Positions 36,909 through 45,389 of a DNA stretch of 64,000 nt are shown here, piece by piece (the stretch's first letter is position 1; every line of letters begins with the position of its first letter). The notes below the pieces were generated by a model that was not told the DNA's origin, made no database searches, and saw only the letters and a program-made list of their open reading frames with translations. Made by a program: the position numbers and the translations under genes. The stretch comes from Bog-473 sp963807775 (GTDB lineage: Bacteria; Actinomycetota; Acidimicrobiia; Acidimicrobiales; RAAP-2): positions 1 through 64,000 of the forward strand of contig CAWECY010000004.1 in assembly GCA_963807775.1 (NCBI GenBank). Direction: 5' to 3'.

Positions 36909-37489
36909 TCCCTCGACCCCCCTGGCACGCTACCCACCAGGCCACGCGCCTCAGCCACGTCGTGCAACGCCTTCTGCAACGCCCTTCTTCCCCGGTGGAT
37001 CCGGCTCATGACCGTGCCGATGGGCACGTCGGTGATTTCGGAGATCTCCTTGTAGCTGAAGCCCTCCACGTCGGCCAACAGGACGGCCATGCGAAAGGCG
37101 TCGGGCAGGGCCTCCAGGGCGGACTTCACGTCGTCGTCGGTGAAGCGGTCGAGAGCCTCGTCCTCGGCCGACCGCCCGGGATCGCTCCCGCCGGAACTGG
37201 CCAGGCGCTTGTAGAGGTACAGGTCCTCGACGTCCTCGACGTCGGTCGTCTCGGGGCGGCGCTGGGCGGCCCGATAGGAGTTGATGTAGGTGTTGGTGAG
37301 GATGCGGTAGAGCCAGGCCCGCAGGTTGGTCCCTTCCTGGAAGGACCCGTAGGAGCGGTAGGCCTTGAGGTAGGTCTCCTGGACCAGGTCCTCGGCGTCC
37401 GCCCGGTTGCGCGTCATCCGGAGCGCCGCCGAGTACAGACCCGGCATGAACTCCATGGCGACGTCGGTGAAGGTCGCCTGATCGGCCAT
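36905..37489 (-). CDS. ECF sigma factor, SigR/SigH type
   Basis: A 194-residue ECF sigma. Region 2 reads MPGLYSAALRMTRNRADAEDLVQETYLKAYRSY with TNLRAWLYRILTNTYINSYR, and region 4 reads ALPDAFRMAVLLADVEGFSYKEIS with VPIGTVMSRIHRGRR. The TNxYIN and Cys-free form is typical of the thiol-oxidative-stress group. It is followed by its anti-sigma factor and then by the large cofactor operon, which may be partly under its control. It is divergent from the P450 gene with only about 26 bases between starts. Confidence 0.93.
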   Translation of the reverse strand: MADQATFTDVAMEFMPGLYSAALRMTRNRADAEDLVQETYLKAYRSYGSFQEGTNLRAWLYRILTNTYINSYRAAQRRPETTDVEDVEDLYLYKRLASSGGSDPGRSAEDEALDRFTDDDVKSALEALPDAFRMAVLLADVEGFSYKEISEITDVPIGTVMSRIHRGRRALQKALHDVAEARGLVGSVPGGSRE

Positions 37490-37515
37490 GGGTCAACCCT
37501 ACCCACCCCGGGGAT

Positions 37516-38748
37516 ATGGTCTCCGCCGTGGTGACCGCCCCAGCCGAGTTGGGCATCGACCTGATGGATGGCGCCTTCTACGGGAGGGAGCCCCATGAGG
37601 CCTACGCCTGGATGCGGGCCTATGCCCCCGTGTACTACGACGAGGCCAACGACCTGTGGGCGGCGGCCTCCTACGCGACGGTCAAGCAGGCGTCGGTGGA
37701 CACCGAGTCGTTCTCCAGTGCGCAGGGCATCCGGCCCAAGTCCCCGCCGCTGCCGATGATGATCGACTTCGACGCGCCCGAGCACGTGCGGCGCCGGCGG
37801 CTGGTCTCGGAGGGCTTCGCCCCCCGGCGCGTGCGGGCCATGGAGGACGCGGTCCGCGTCGCCTGCGACGCCATCCTCGACACCGTGTGCGAGAAGGGCC
37901 ACTGCGACTTCGTCGCCGACATCGCGGCGCCGCTGCCCATCGCAGTCATCGGCGACATGCTCGGCGTCGCCCCCGAGGACCGGGCCGAGCTGCTCGAGTG
38001 GTCCGACGTGATGCTCAAGTCGCAGGGCTCGCCCGACCCGACGGCCATGGAGCGCTCCATGGAGGCTTTCGTCGGGTACACGGGCTACATCAACAAGGTC
38101 CTGGCCGAGCGCAAGGCCAGCGGCCAGGCCGACGACCTGGTCGGCGTGCTGTGCCACGCGGAAATCGACGGTGACTCCCTCGACGACGACTCCCTGGTCC
38201 ACGAGACACTCCTCATCCTCATCGGCGGCGACGAGACGACGCGCCACGTCATCAGCGGCGGTCTGGAGGAGATGCTCGCCCACCCCGACCAGCTGGCCGC
38301 GCTGGCCGCCGACCCGGCGGGCCTGATGCCCGGCGCCGTGGAGGAGATGCTGCGCTGGGTGTCGCCCATAAAGAACATGTGCCGCTCCGCCACCCGTGAC
38401 GTCGAGCTGGGCGGCGAGACCATCCGCGCCGGCCAGGAGCTCCTTCTCCTCTACCCGTCGGCCAACCGCGACGAGACGGTCTTCGACGAGCCGGAGACGT
38501 TCGCCATCACCCGCACGCCGAACCCGCACCTGGCCTTCGGCTTCGGCGCCCACTTCTGCCTGGGCAACCAGCTGGCCCGCTTGGAGCTGAAGGTGATGTT
38601 CGAGCGTTTGCTGGCCCGGCTGCCCGACCTGCACCTCGCCGTCGACCGCAGCGAGCTGCCGCGCCGGCAGGCCAACTTCATCTCCGGGTTCGAGGCGATG
38701 CCGATCGAGTTCACCGCGACGCCACCGCTCGGCACCGGCCGCACCTGA
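37516..38748 (+). CDS. Cytochrome P450
   Basis: A 410-residue soluble bacterial P450. DAPEHVRRRRLVSEGFAPRR is the C-helix region, ILIGGDETTRHVISGG the I-helix with the acid-alcohol pair, and HLAFGFGAHFCLGNQLARLE the haem loop with the cysteine ligand. It resembles the CYP125/142/124 group that acts on sterol or fatty side chains in actinobacteria, though the substrate is not readable. It is co-transcribed with the SDR gene, whose ATG overlaps its stop. The start could be a GTG a few codons in. Confidence 0.92.
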   Translation: MVSAVVTAPAELGIDLMDGAFYGREPHEAYAWMRAYAPVYYDEANDLWAAASYATVKQASVDTESFSSAQGIRPKSPPLPMMIDFDAPEHVRRRRLVSEGFAPRRVRAMEDAVRVACDAILDTVCEKGHCDFVADIAAPLPIAVIGDMLGVAPEDRAELLEWSDVMLKSQGSPDPTAMERSMEAFVGYTGYINKVLAERKASGQADDLVGVLCHAEIDGDSLDDDSLVHETLLILIGGDETTRHVISGGLEEMLAHPDQLAALAADPAGLMPGAVEEMLRWVSPIKNMCRSATRDVELGGETIRAGQELLLLYPSANRDETVFDEPETFAITRTPNPHLAFGFGAHFCLGNQLARLELKVMFERLLARLPDLHLAVDRSELPRRQANFISGFEAMPIEFTATPPLGTGRT

Positions 38749-39548
38749 TGCCCGGCATCGCGGGCCACGCCATCCTCGTCACGGGTGGCGGCAGCGGCAT
38801 CGGACTGGCCACCGCCGAGCACCTGGCCGCCGAAGGCGCGCACGTCACCATCTGCGGGCGGACCGAGCAGAAGCTGGCCGACGCGACGGCCCGTATCAAC
38901 GACGCCGCGACCCAGGGGGCCAGCGCGCACTACGTGGTGGCCGACGTCACGGTCGAGGAGCAGGTGCGCCAGGCGGTGGCCGCCGCCACCGAGCAGACCG
39001 GCCGGATCGACGGCCTGTTCGCCTGCGCCGGCGGGTCGACGCACATCGGCTCGGTCCTCACGGCCGACATGGCGGCGGTGCGGGCCACCATCGACCTCAA
39101 CCTCATGGGGTCGGTCATCTGCGTGAAAGAGGGCGCCGCGGCCATGCAGGCCCAGGGCGACGGAGGCGCCATCGTCCTCATGTCGTCGGGGGCGGGCCGC
39201 TTCCCCCACCCGCATCTGTGGGCCTACGGGGTGGCCAAGGCGGGCATCTGCTTCCTGACCGAGACGGCGGCCGAGGAGCTGGGCCCGCTCGGCATCCGGG
39301 TCAACGCGGTCGCTCCGGGCATCATCGACGACGAGTTGATGTCGTTCATCACTGCGGGGGGCCCGCTGCTCGACGACTACATCGCCCAAATGCCGCTCGC
39401 CCGGGTCGGCACGGTGCAGGACGTGGCGGCCGCCGTCCGCTACCTCATCGGCCCCGAGTCGTCGTTCGTCACCGGTGAGACCCTGGGCGTCGACGGGGGC
39501 CACCACCTGCGCCGGGGGGCCGACTACTCGCTGCTCTTCGGGGGGTGA
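38748..39548 (+). CDS. Short-chain dehydrogenase/reductase
   Basis: A 266-residue classical SDR. The NAD(P) motif is ILVTGGGSGIGLATAEHLA, NNAG is replaced by FACAGGS, the catalytic serine is in VLMSSGAGRF, and tyrosine and lysine are in WAYGVAKAGICFLTE. PGIIDDE and the C-terminal VTGETLGVDGGHHL complete the fold. It probably oxidises the alcohol formed by the adjoining P450. Confidence 0.92.
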   Translation: MPGIAGHAILVTGGGSGIGLATAEHLAAEGAHVTICGRTEQKLADATARINDAATQGASAHYVVADVTVEEQVRQAVAAATEQTGRIDGLFACAGGSTHIGSVLTADMAAVRATIDLNLMGSVICVKEGAAAMQAQGDGGAIVLMSSGAGRFPHPHLWAYGVAKAGICFLTETAAEELGPLGIRVNAVAPGIIDDELMSFITAGGPLLDDYIAQMPLARVGTVQDVAAAVRYLIGPESSFVTGETLGVDGGHHLRRGADYSLLFGG

Positions 39549-39615
39549 GGCGGGCCGATCAGCGACGGCAGGTGGCCCGGGTCCTCACCGCGCGGCCCGT
39601 TGTTCGAGCTCGCGG

Positions 39616-39984
39616 TTAGCGCTTCGCCCGGGCGTAGTCGGCGAATCCCTGCCAGTCGACGACCACGCACGGCTCGTCGCCGAGGACCCAGGCGTCGTGC
39701 CCAGCCGGGATGAGCGCGAAGTCACCGGGGCCGAACTCCTCCTCCGCACCGTCGTCCATGACCACCTTCATCCGGCCCGAGACGTAGTAGCCCGTGTGCG
39801 CCGCCTGGCAGCTGTCGGTCTGCACGATCGGCTTGACGTGCTTCGACCATCGCCAACCTGGCTCGAAGGTGGCCCGGCCGACCGCGCCGTCCGCCAGGTT
39901 GACCAAGTTCACCTGGCCCCTGCCGTCCTCGAAGGGCCTGACCTCCTCCGGCTCGTCGAGGCTCATCTTCTTCAGGTTGGTCAT
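39616..39984 (-). CDS. Cupin domain protein
   Basis: A 122-residue single-domain cupin. Metal-binding residues are spread over SKHVKPIVQTDSCQAAHTGYYVSGRMKV and PGDFALIPAGHDAW, close to the two cupin motifs. The ATG at 39984 follows GGGAG. It may bind a small ligand or act as an isomerase or dioxygenase; no substrate is evident. It is the last of three minus-strand genes facing the P450-SDR pair. Confidence 0.8.
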   Translation of the reverse strand: MTNLKKMSLDEPEEVRPFEDGRGQVNLVNLADGAVGRATFEPGWRWSKHVKPIVQTDSCQAAHTGYYVSGRMKVVMDDGAEEEFGPGDFALIPAGHDAWVLGDEPCVVVDWQGFADYARAKR

Positions 39985-40051
39985 GTCGTGCTCCCTTGCT
40001 CGTGACGGGTTCCTCTTCTCGTTACGGGTTCCTCCGACCGCCGCCGGCGAC

Positions 40052-40348
40052 CTACAGGGCCTCCTCCCGCAGGACATCGAGGTTCCTGAAGGTGGGCGGC
40101 TCGCTGCACAGCGCGGCAAGCCGCTCCGCCAGTCGGCCCGTCTCGGGCCGGGCGGAGTTCTCCATCGCCGCCTCCAACGAGGGGAACTCGACGATCTGGA
40201 TGTAGCAGTCCGCGCGATCTCGGTCCTTCGTTCGCAGCGCCCGGGTCGGAGCCCGCCAGCCAGCGGACTCGCCGAGCCACTCGTCGAGGGCGGCATCGAA
40301 CTCGTCGATCCGGTCGGTCTGGAACTCGATCAGTTGCACGAACGCCAT
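40052..40348 (-). CDS. Small alpha/beta-barrel protein
   Basis: 98 residues with the pattern of a dimeric alpha/beta barrel (ABM/EthD-like): VQLIEFQTDRIDEFDAALDEWL, then DCYIQIVEFPSLEAAMENSA. Such proteins are often small monooxygenases or ligand-binding partners. The function here is not known. It lies between the cupin and MaoC genes on the same strand. Confidence 0.65.
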   Translation of the reverse strand: MAFVQLIEFQTDRIDEFDAALDEWLGESAGWRAPTRALRTKDRDRADCYIQIVEFPSLEAAMENSARPETGRLAERLAALCSEPPTFRNLDVLREEAL

Positions 40349-40488
40349 GGCACACCTCCGTGTCGAGGGGGCCTCAGGGCATGACCCCGGTACCCGTTGT
40401 ACACCCCGTCGTTGGCCGCGCCTGAGGTTTCACGGGGGCGGCCCGGGGCGATCCGACCCCAGGCGGGCGGCCTCCGCGGCCACGGCGC

Positions 40489-41376
40489 TCAGGGCGCCAG
40501 CTGGAACAGCCCGGCGTCGATGACCGTCTCCCCGCGCTGGGTCTCGGTGCGGAACCGGTAGAAGCCCGCAGCCTCGGCGCCGATGTCCCACACCGAGATG
40601 GTGAGCGCGTCGCCGGGGATGGTGGGCTTGGAGAAGCGAGCCCGCATGGAGCCGAAGCGGAGGGGGTCCGAGCCGCACACCATGTGCAGCAGGCCCCGCC
40701 CGGTGAAGCCGTAGGTGCACAGGCCGTGCAGGATCGGCTTGTCGAACCCGGCCCGCTTGGCGAAGGTCGGGTCGGAGTGCAACGGATTGCGGTCACCGCT
40801 GAGCCGGTACAGGAGTGCCTGGTCCGGCCGCGTGGCGTACGTCACCACCTCGTCCGGCTCGCGTGCCGGCAACGGCAACGAGGCCAGCTCGGTCTCGGTG
40901 TCACCCTTGGGGTTGCGCGGCCCGCCGAAGCCGCCCGCACCGCGGATGAAAAGGGCGGTGCGGTTGGTGAAGGCGAGCTCGCCGCTGTCGGCGTGGCGTG
41001 ACTCGCTCTCCAGCACGACCAGGCCGGCCGAGCCCTTGTCGTACATGCCGGCGACGGTGGTCGTGATCGACACCGTGCCCTTGGGCGGCACCTCGCCGTG
41101 CAGCGCAATGGACTGCTCGCCGTGGACGAGCATGGCGGGGTCGAACTCACCAATCGAGTCCCGCCCGCCGCCGCCCTGCCCGATGATGGTGGTGAAGGTG
41201 GGCAGCACCCGCTGCGTCACGCCGTCCGAGTTCTCGGTCGTCAGGTCGAGCTCGAACCCCGTCGGGTCGAGGGCGCCCGCCCCGACCCCGAGGGCGTAGA
41301 GCAGCGCGTCCTTGGAGTCCCACGACCGCTTGACCGGATCGGAGGTCGACCCCACGGCATCGAGATTCAGTCCCAT
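40489..41376 (-). CDS. MaoC-like (R)-enoyl-CoA hydratase, two hot-dog domains
   Basis: A 295-residue hydratase 2 family protein. The C-terminal domain holds the catalytic signature YRLSGDRNPLHSDPTFAKRAGF followed by KPILHGLCTYGF, and the N-terminal half is the non-catalytic hot-dog that forms the substrate tunnel. Actinobacterial relatives hydrate bulky enoyl-CoA esters in sterol or fatty acid side-chain degradation. With the P450 and SDR nearby, a lipid-side-chain pathway is plausible. It is divergent from the MerR gene. Confidence 0.9.
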   Translation of the reverse strand: MGLNLDAVGSTSDPVKRSWDSKDALLYALGVGAGALDPTGFELDLTTENSDGVTQRVLPTFTTIIGQGGGGRDSIGEFDPAMLVHGEQSIALHGEVPPKGTVSITTTVAGMYDKGSAGLVVLESESRHADSGELAFTNRTALFIRGAGGFGGPRNPKGDTETELASLPLPAREPDEVVTYATRPDQALLYRLSGDRNPLHSDPTFAKRAGFDKPILHGLCTYGFTGRGLLHMVCGSDPLRFGSMRARFSKPTIPGDALTISVWDIGAEAAGFYRFRTETQRGETVIDAGLFQLAP

Positions 41377-41449
41377 CGCTCACACCTCGCTTCAGTCGTC
41401 TCTTTCTACGGTCGTTGATGTTACATATATCTCTGTCATACTTGTCAAG
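41377..41449. promoter_or_regulatory. Divergent AT-rich promoter region, maoC-like and merR-like genes
   Basis: This 73-base gap is unusually AT-rich. On the minus strand TTGACA occupies 41448-41443 and serves as a likely -35 box for the hydratase gene. On the plus strand TTGATG (41415-41420) and CATACT sixteen bases on could drive the regulator, possibly leaderless. The spacing to a minus-strand -10 is not ideal. Confidence 0.4.
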
Positions 41450-41860
41450 GTGGAACTGACCATCGACGAGCTGGCGGCGGCGGCCGCCACGACCAGCCGG
41501 CGCATTCGCTCCTTCCAGACCCTCGGCCTGCTGCCCCGCCCCGCCCTGCGCGGCCGCACCGGCCTCTACGGGGCCGACCACCTCCAGCGCCTGTCGGCCA
41601 TCCTGCGCCTGCAGGCCGAGGGGTTCTCGCTCGAGTCGCTCGACCACCTTCTCCGGGCCTACGACGCGGGCCTCTCGCTGGCCGCCGCCCTCGGTCTGCC
41701 CGAGCCGGTCGGCGCCGGCCCGCATCCGGTCGACGGGGACGCCGACGCGTCCGAGCTCTACGGCTTCGCCGAGCTGCAGCCGGCGCGCCGGCGCGGCGTG
41801 CGCCGGCCACTGCTGGCGCTCGTGCCGACGACGATGTGGGACGAGAGCGAGGCCTCCTAA
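41450..41860 (+). CDS. MerR-family transcription regulator
   Basis: 136 residues. The N-terminal MerR helix-turn-helix is LTIDELAAAAATTSRRIRSF, then GLLPRP, GRTGLYGADHLQRLSAILRL and EGFSLESLDHLL. The C-terminal part is short and has no obvious metal site, so it probably responds to an organic ligand or to none. The GTG at 41450 is close to the divergent promoter. It most likely regulates the hydratase gene or itself. Confidence 0.85.
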   Translation: MELTIDELAAAAATTSRRIRSFQTLGLLPRPALRGRTGLYGADHLQRLSAILRLQAEGFSLESLDHLLRAYDAGLSLAAALGLPEPVGAGPHPVDGDADASELYGFAELQPARRRGVRRPLLALVPTTMWDESEAS

Positions 41861-41869
41861 CCTCGGACC

Positions 41870-42670
41870 GTGCCGGACACCGACCGCGACCCACTCCTGT
41901 GGTGGGACACGGTAGGTGAGGCGGGGGCGTCGGTCGCCGTCACCACGCGCCACGGAGGCGTGTCGGCGCCGCCCTACGACACGCTGAACCTCGGCCTCCA
42001 CGTCGGCGACAGAACGGGCAACGTCACCCTCAACCGGGCCCGCGCCGCCACGGCGTTCGGCGTGCCGCTCGACACCATGGTCTTCGCCCGGCAGGTGCAC
42101 GGCACCAGGGCGGCCTGGGTCGGGCCGGAGGACCGGGGGCGCGGCACGACCTCGGAGGACGACGCCGTCGCCGACACCGACATCCTGGTGACCTCGTCGC
42201 CCGGGGTCACGCTCGCCATTTTGGTGGCCGACTGCGTCCCGATCGCCCTCGTCGACCCGGCAGCCCACGTCCTGGCCGCCGTGCACGCCGGCTGGCGCGG
42301 CACGGCCGGGGGGGCCGTGTCCGACGCGCTGCGCGCCATGGCGGACCGCGGCGCGCGGCCCGAGCGGGTCCTGGCCTACGTCGGGCCCGCGGTGGACCCG
42401 CGGCGCTACCAGGTGAGCGACCTGGTGCACCGGGCGCTGGCCGCGGCCGTCCACCCGGCGCCGCTGGCGCCCGACGTGGCGCGGCCCGACGGCCCGGGTC
42501 ATTGGCTGGTCGACCTGGTCGCCGCCAACCACCAGCAGCTCCTGAACGGTGGGGTGACCCCCGAGCGGGTCACCCACTCGGGACTGACCACGGCCGACGC
42601 CGCGCTCTTCAGCGACCGCGCCGCCCGCCCCTGTGGGCGGTTCGGGCTGCTGGCCCGTCTCCTCGCCTGA
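41870..42670 (+). CDS. pgeF: Peptidoglycan editing factor / purine nucleoside phosphorylase, YfiH family
   Basis: A 266-residue multicopper-oxidase-like (laccase domain) protein. The zinc and active-site motifs are FARQVHGT, ILVADCVPIALVD and AVHAGWRGTAGG. The later cysteine of the usual GPCI motif is absent (YVGPAVDPRRYQV), so one metal ligand seems missing or replaced. PgeF removes wrongly added L-Ser from UDP-MurNAc in E. coli, and YfiH proteins also cleave purine nucleosides. Its place before murL and murD2 favours a cell-wall role. Confidence 0.85.
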   Translation: MPDTDRDPLLWWDTVGEAGASVAVTTRHGGVSAPPYDTLNLGLHVGDRTGNVTLNRARAATAFGVPLDTMVFARQVHGTRAAWVGPEDRGRGTTSEDDAVADTDILVTSSPGVTLAILVADCVPIALVDPAAHVLAAVHAGWRGTAGGAVSDALRAMADRGARPERVLAYVGPAVDPRRYQVSDLVHRALAAAVHPAPLAPDVARPDGPGHWLVDLVAANHQQLLNGGVTPERVTHSGLTTADAALFSDRAARPCGRFGLLARLLA

Positions 42671-42700
42671 GGTCCGGCGCACCACCTCCCGCCCCGTAGC

Positions 42701-44086
42701 ATGGGACCGGCCGGCCAGGCCGTCCCCTTGTCTGCGATGCCTCCTCCCGACCAGTTCCGCTACGACGGCCTCGCCCTCGATCCGGCCCGCGGCCTGGTCA
42801 CCTGCACCTACTCGACCGGCGAGCACTCGTTCACCGAACGCTTCACGTTCGGGCCGGGCGGGGCCTGGGACGACCCGGCGGTGGCCGCCGCCACACGGCT
42901 GCTCTACCTGCTGGCCGGGGTCTCCTATTACAAAACGACCGCCGCCGGCCGCATCGACCTCGGCGAGACCCCCACCACGGCGGCCGAGCGGGCGTTCCTG
43001 CGCACCTACTACGTCAACGGATTGGGCGAATTCGCCTACCGGAACGGACTCGACCTGCAGGGGTTGGAGATCACCGGGCCCGAGGCCGGGCCGGGGCCGG
43101 CGACACCTGCCGCTCCCTACGAGCCCGATCCCGACCGGCCGCTGGTCCCCTTCGGCGGCGGCATCGACTCCATCGTCACGGTCGACGCCGTGGCGCGGCT
43201 CCATCCCGGGGCCGCGCTGTGCGTGGTCCACCCGCCGGGCGACCGGTTCGAGGCCATTGAAGGGGCCGCCGCCGTCACGGGCCTGCCCGTCGTGCGCATC
43301 GCCCGTGCCATCGACCCGCTCGTGGCGCGTTCCGGCGAGCTCGGCTTCCTCAACGGGCACGTACCCATCACCGCGGTGATCACCGCCGCCGCCGTGGTGG
43401 CCGCGGTGCTCGAGCGCCGCGACGCCGTCGTGCTGTCCAACGAATGGTCGGCCTCGGTGCCGACGCTGGTCGTCGACGGCCGGCCGGTCAACCACCAGTG
43501 GTCCAAGGGCGACGAGTTCGAGCGCGGCTTCCACGATGTCGTCGCGGGTGCCCTCGGCCCGGGCCTCTCGGTCTTCTCGTACCTTCGGCCGCGCACCGAG
43601 CTGTGGGTGGCCGAGCAGTTCGCCCGGCTCACCCCGTTCCACGGTGCGTTCCGCAGCTGCAACCGCGCGTTCCGTCAGGACCCGACCGAGCGGCTCGACC
43701 ACTGGTGCGGCACGTGCGACAAGTGCTGCTTCATCGACCTCGTCCTCAGCCCGTTCATGAGCCGCATCGACCTGGAGGCGGTGTTCGCGGGCCGGGAACC
43801 CCTGGGGAACCCCGCCAACGAGGGACGGTTCCGCGTCCTGGTCGGACTCGCCCCCGATCCCCGGCCATTCGAGTGCGTGGGCGACGTCGACGAGTGCCGG
43901 GCCGCCCTGCGCCTGGCGGCGCAGCGGGCCGACCGCGCCGGTGCCGCGTTCTTGCAGCGGCTCCGCGGCGAACTCGAGGCGACCGCGCCCGGCAGCATCG
44001 AGCCGGCGACCGCCCTCGCGCCGCGCGGTACGCACCTGATCCCGGATCGCTATGCGCCAGCCGATCTCCTGGTCCGCGCTCGCTGA
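42701..44086 (+). CDS. murL: UDP-N-acetylmuramoyl-L-alanyl-L-glutamate epimerase
   Basis: A 461-residue MurL-type protein. In Xanthomonas MurL turns the L-Glu of UDP-MurNAc-L-Ala-L-Glu into D-Glu with ATP and Mg. The ATP-pyrophosphatase-like motif LVPFGGGIDSIVTVDA, AVVLSNEWSASVPTL and the cysteine motif DHWCGTCDKCCFIDLVLSPF are diagnostic. The next gene is a MurD-like ligase overlapping by 35 bases, exactly the known murD2-murL pairing. A second in-frame ATG at 42737 is an alternative start. Confidence 0.88.
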   Translation: MGPAGQAVPLSAMPPPDQFRYDGLALDPARGLVTCTYSTGEHSFTERFTFGPGGAWDDPAVAAATRLLYLLAGVSYYKTTAAGRIDLGETPTTAAERAFLRTYYVNGLGEFAYRNGLDLQGLEITGPEAGPGPATPAAPYEPDPDRPLVPFGGGIDSIVTVDAVARLHPGAALCVVHPPGDRFEAIEGAAAVTGLPVVRIARAIDPLVARSGELGFLNGHVPITAVITAAAVVAAVLERRDAVVLSNEWSASVPTLVVDGRPVNHQWSKGDEFERGFHDVVAGALGPGLSVFSYLRPRTELWVAEQFARLTPFHGAFRSCNRAFRQDPTERLDHWCGTCDKCCFIDLVLSPFMSRIDLEAVFAGREPLGNPANEGRFRVLVGLAPDPRPFECVGDVDECRAALRLAAQRADRAGAAFLQRLRGELEATAPGSIEPATALAPRGTHLIPDRYAPADLLVRAR

Positions 44087-45383
44087 CGCGCCCGTCGGCG
44101 TCTGGGGGCTGGGTGTCGAAGGCCGGGCCAACCTGCGTCGCCTCCGTGCCCTGGGTGCGACGCCCGTGCTGGTCGACGACGCCCCGGCGTCGCCCACGCT
44201 CGACGGTCTCGACGTCGTGGCCACCGGATCGGGCGGGCTGGCCGCGCTCTCCCGCTGCGACGTCGTGCTCAAGAGCCCCGGCATCAGCCGCTACCGCCCC
44301 GAGGTGCGCGAGCTCGAGGCGGCCGGCGTCGCGGTGTGCGGTGGCCTGGGCCTCTTCCTACAGGACGCCGACCCGGACCGGGTCGCCTGCATCACGGGCA
44401 CCAAGGGCAAGAGCACCACGACCGCGCTCGCCGTCCACCTGCTGACCAATCTCGGCTACCGGGCCCGAGCGGGCGGCAACATCGGCCACCCGCCCTGGGA
44501 CCCCGCCCAGGACGCCGAGCCCGACTACTGGATCATCGAGACCTCGAGCTTCCAGGTCCCCGACCTGACCACCGCACCGCGGGTCGTCGCCGTGACGTCG
44601 CTGTCGCCCGACCACCTCGACTGGCACGGGACGGTGGAGCGTTACTACGCCGACAAACTGTCGCTCTGCACCAAACCCGGCGTCGAGCTGGCCCTGGCGG
44701 ACGGCTCCGACGGCGTCCTTCGGGCCCACGCCGCGGCGCTCGGCCCGCACGTGCAGTGGATCGGGCCGTCCGACGTCGAGCGGGACCTCGCCTGGTCGAG
44801 GACGCTGGGACTCCCGGGAGCTCACAACGCACGGAACGCGTCGATGGCGCGGGCCGTCCTGGCAGGACTCGGCATCAGCGAGGCGTCGGACGACGAGCGG
44901 CTGGCCGACGCGGCCAAGGACTTCGCGGGGCTGCCCAGCCGCTGTCACTCGCTGGGCCGCGTCGGTTCCGTCGAGTTCGTCGACGACAGCCTCTCGACCA
45001 ATGTGCTGCCGGCGCGGGCCGCGCTCGGCGCCTTCGAGGACCGACCGGTGGCATTGCTCGTCGGGGGACACGACCGGGGTGTGGACTACGCACCGCTCGG
45101 CCAGGCGGTGGCGGCGCGCCTGGCGCCGACGCTCGTGGTGACCATGCCCGACAACGGGCCCCGCATCGGCGCTGCCGTCCGGAAGGCCGCGCCGGGGGCG
45201 CACGTGGTCGACGCCGCCAGCCTCGAGGAGGCCGTGGCGGCGGCCTACGCCTGGGCGGATGGAGAGGGCTACGGGGTCGTGCTGCTGTCGCCGGCCGCCC
45301 CCAGCTTCGGTCGGTTCGGCGACTACCGGGAGAGGGCCGAGGCGTTCTCCCGGGCGGCCGCCGGCTGCGGCCCGCTCACCTGA
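44052..45383 (+). CDS. murD2: UDP-N-acetylmuramoyl-L-alanine--L-glutamate ligase
   Basis: A 443-residue Mur ligase. The N-terminal Rossmann-like part begins APVGVWGLGVEGRANL; the ATP loop is ITGTKGKSTTTALAVHLL; the central domain includes IETSSFQ, LSPDHLDWHG and the lysine of ADKLSLC; the C-terminal domain starts FVDDSLSTNVLPA. MurD2 enzymes add L-Glu rather than D-Glu to UDP-MurNAc-L-Ala, and MurL then epimerises the product. The specificity is inferred from the murL neighbour. Confidence 0.88.
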   Translation: MRQPISWSALADAPVGVWGLGVEGRANLRRLRALGATPVLVDDAPASPTLDGLDVVATGSGGLAALSRCDVVLKSPGISRYRPEVRELEAAGVAVCGGLGLFLQDADPDRVACITGTKGKSTTTALAVHLLTNLGYRARAGGNIGHPPWDPAQDAEPDYWIIETSSFQVPDLTTAPRVVAVTSLSPDHLDWHGTVERYYADKLSLCTKPGVELALADGSDGVLRAHAAALGPHVQWIGPSDVERDLAWSRTLGLPGAHNARNASMARAVLAGLGISEASDDERLADAAKDFAGLPSRCHSLGRVGSVEFVDDSLSTNVLPARAALGAFEDRPVALLVGGHDRGVDYAPLGQAVAARLAPTLVVTMPDNGPRIGAAVRKAAPGAHVVDAASLEEAVAAAYAWADGEGYGVVLLSPAAPSFGRFGDYRERAEAFSRAAAGCGPLT

Positions 45384-45389
45384 GGCGAG

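Noticed and set aside
41147..44284. A 1045-codon open frame on the minus strand
   Set aside because: It lies antisense to merR, pgeF and murL, has no recognisable domain and is a product of high GC third positions in the real genes.
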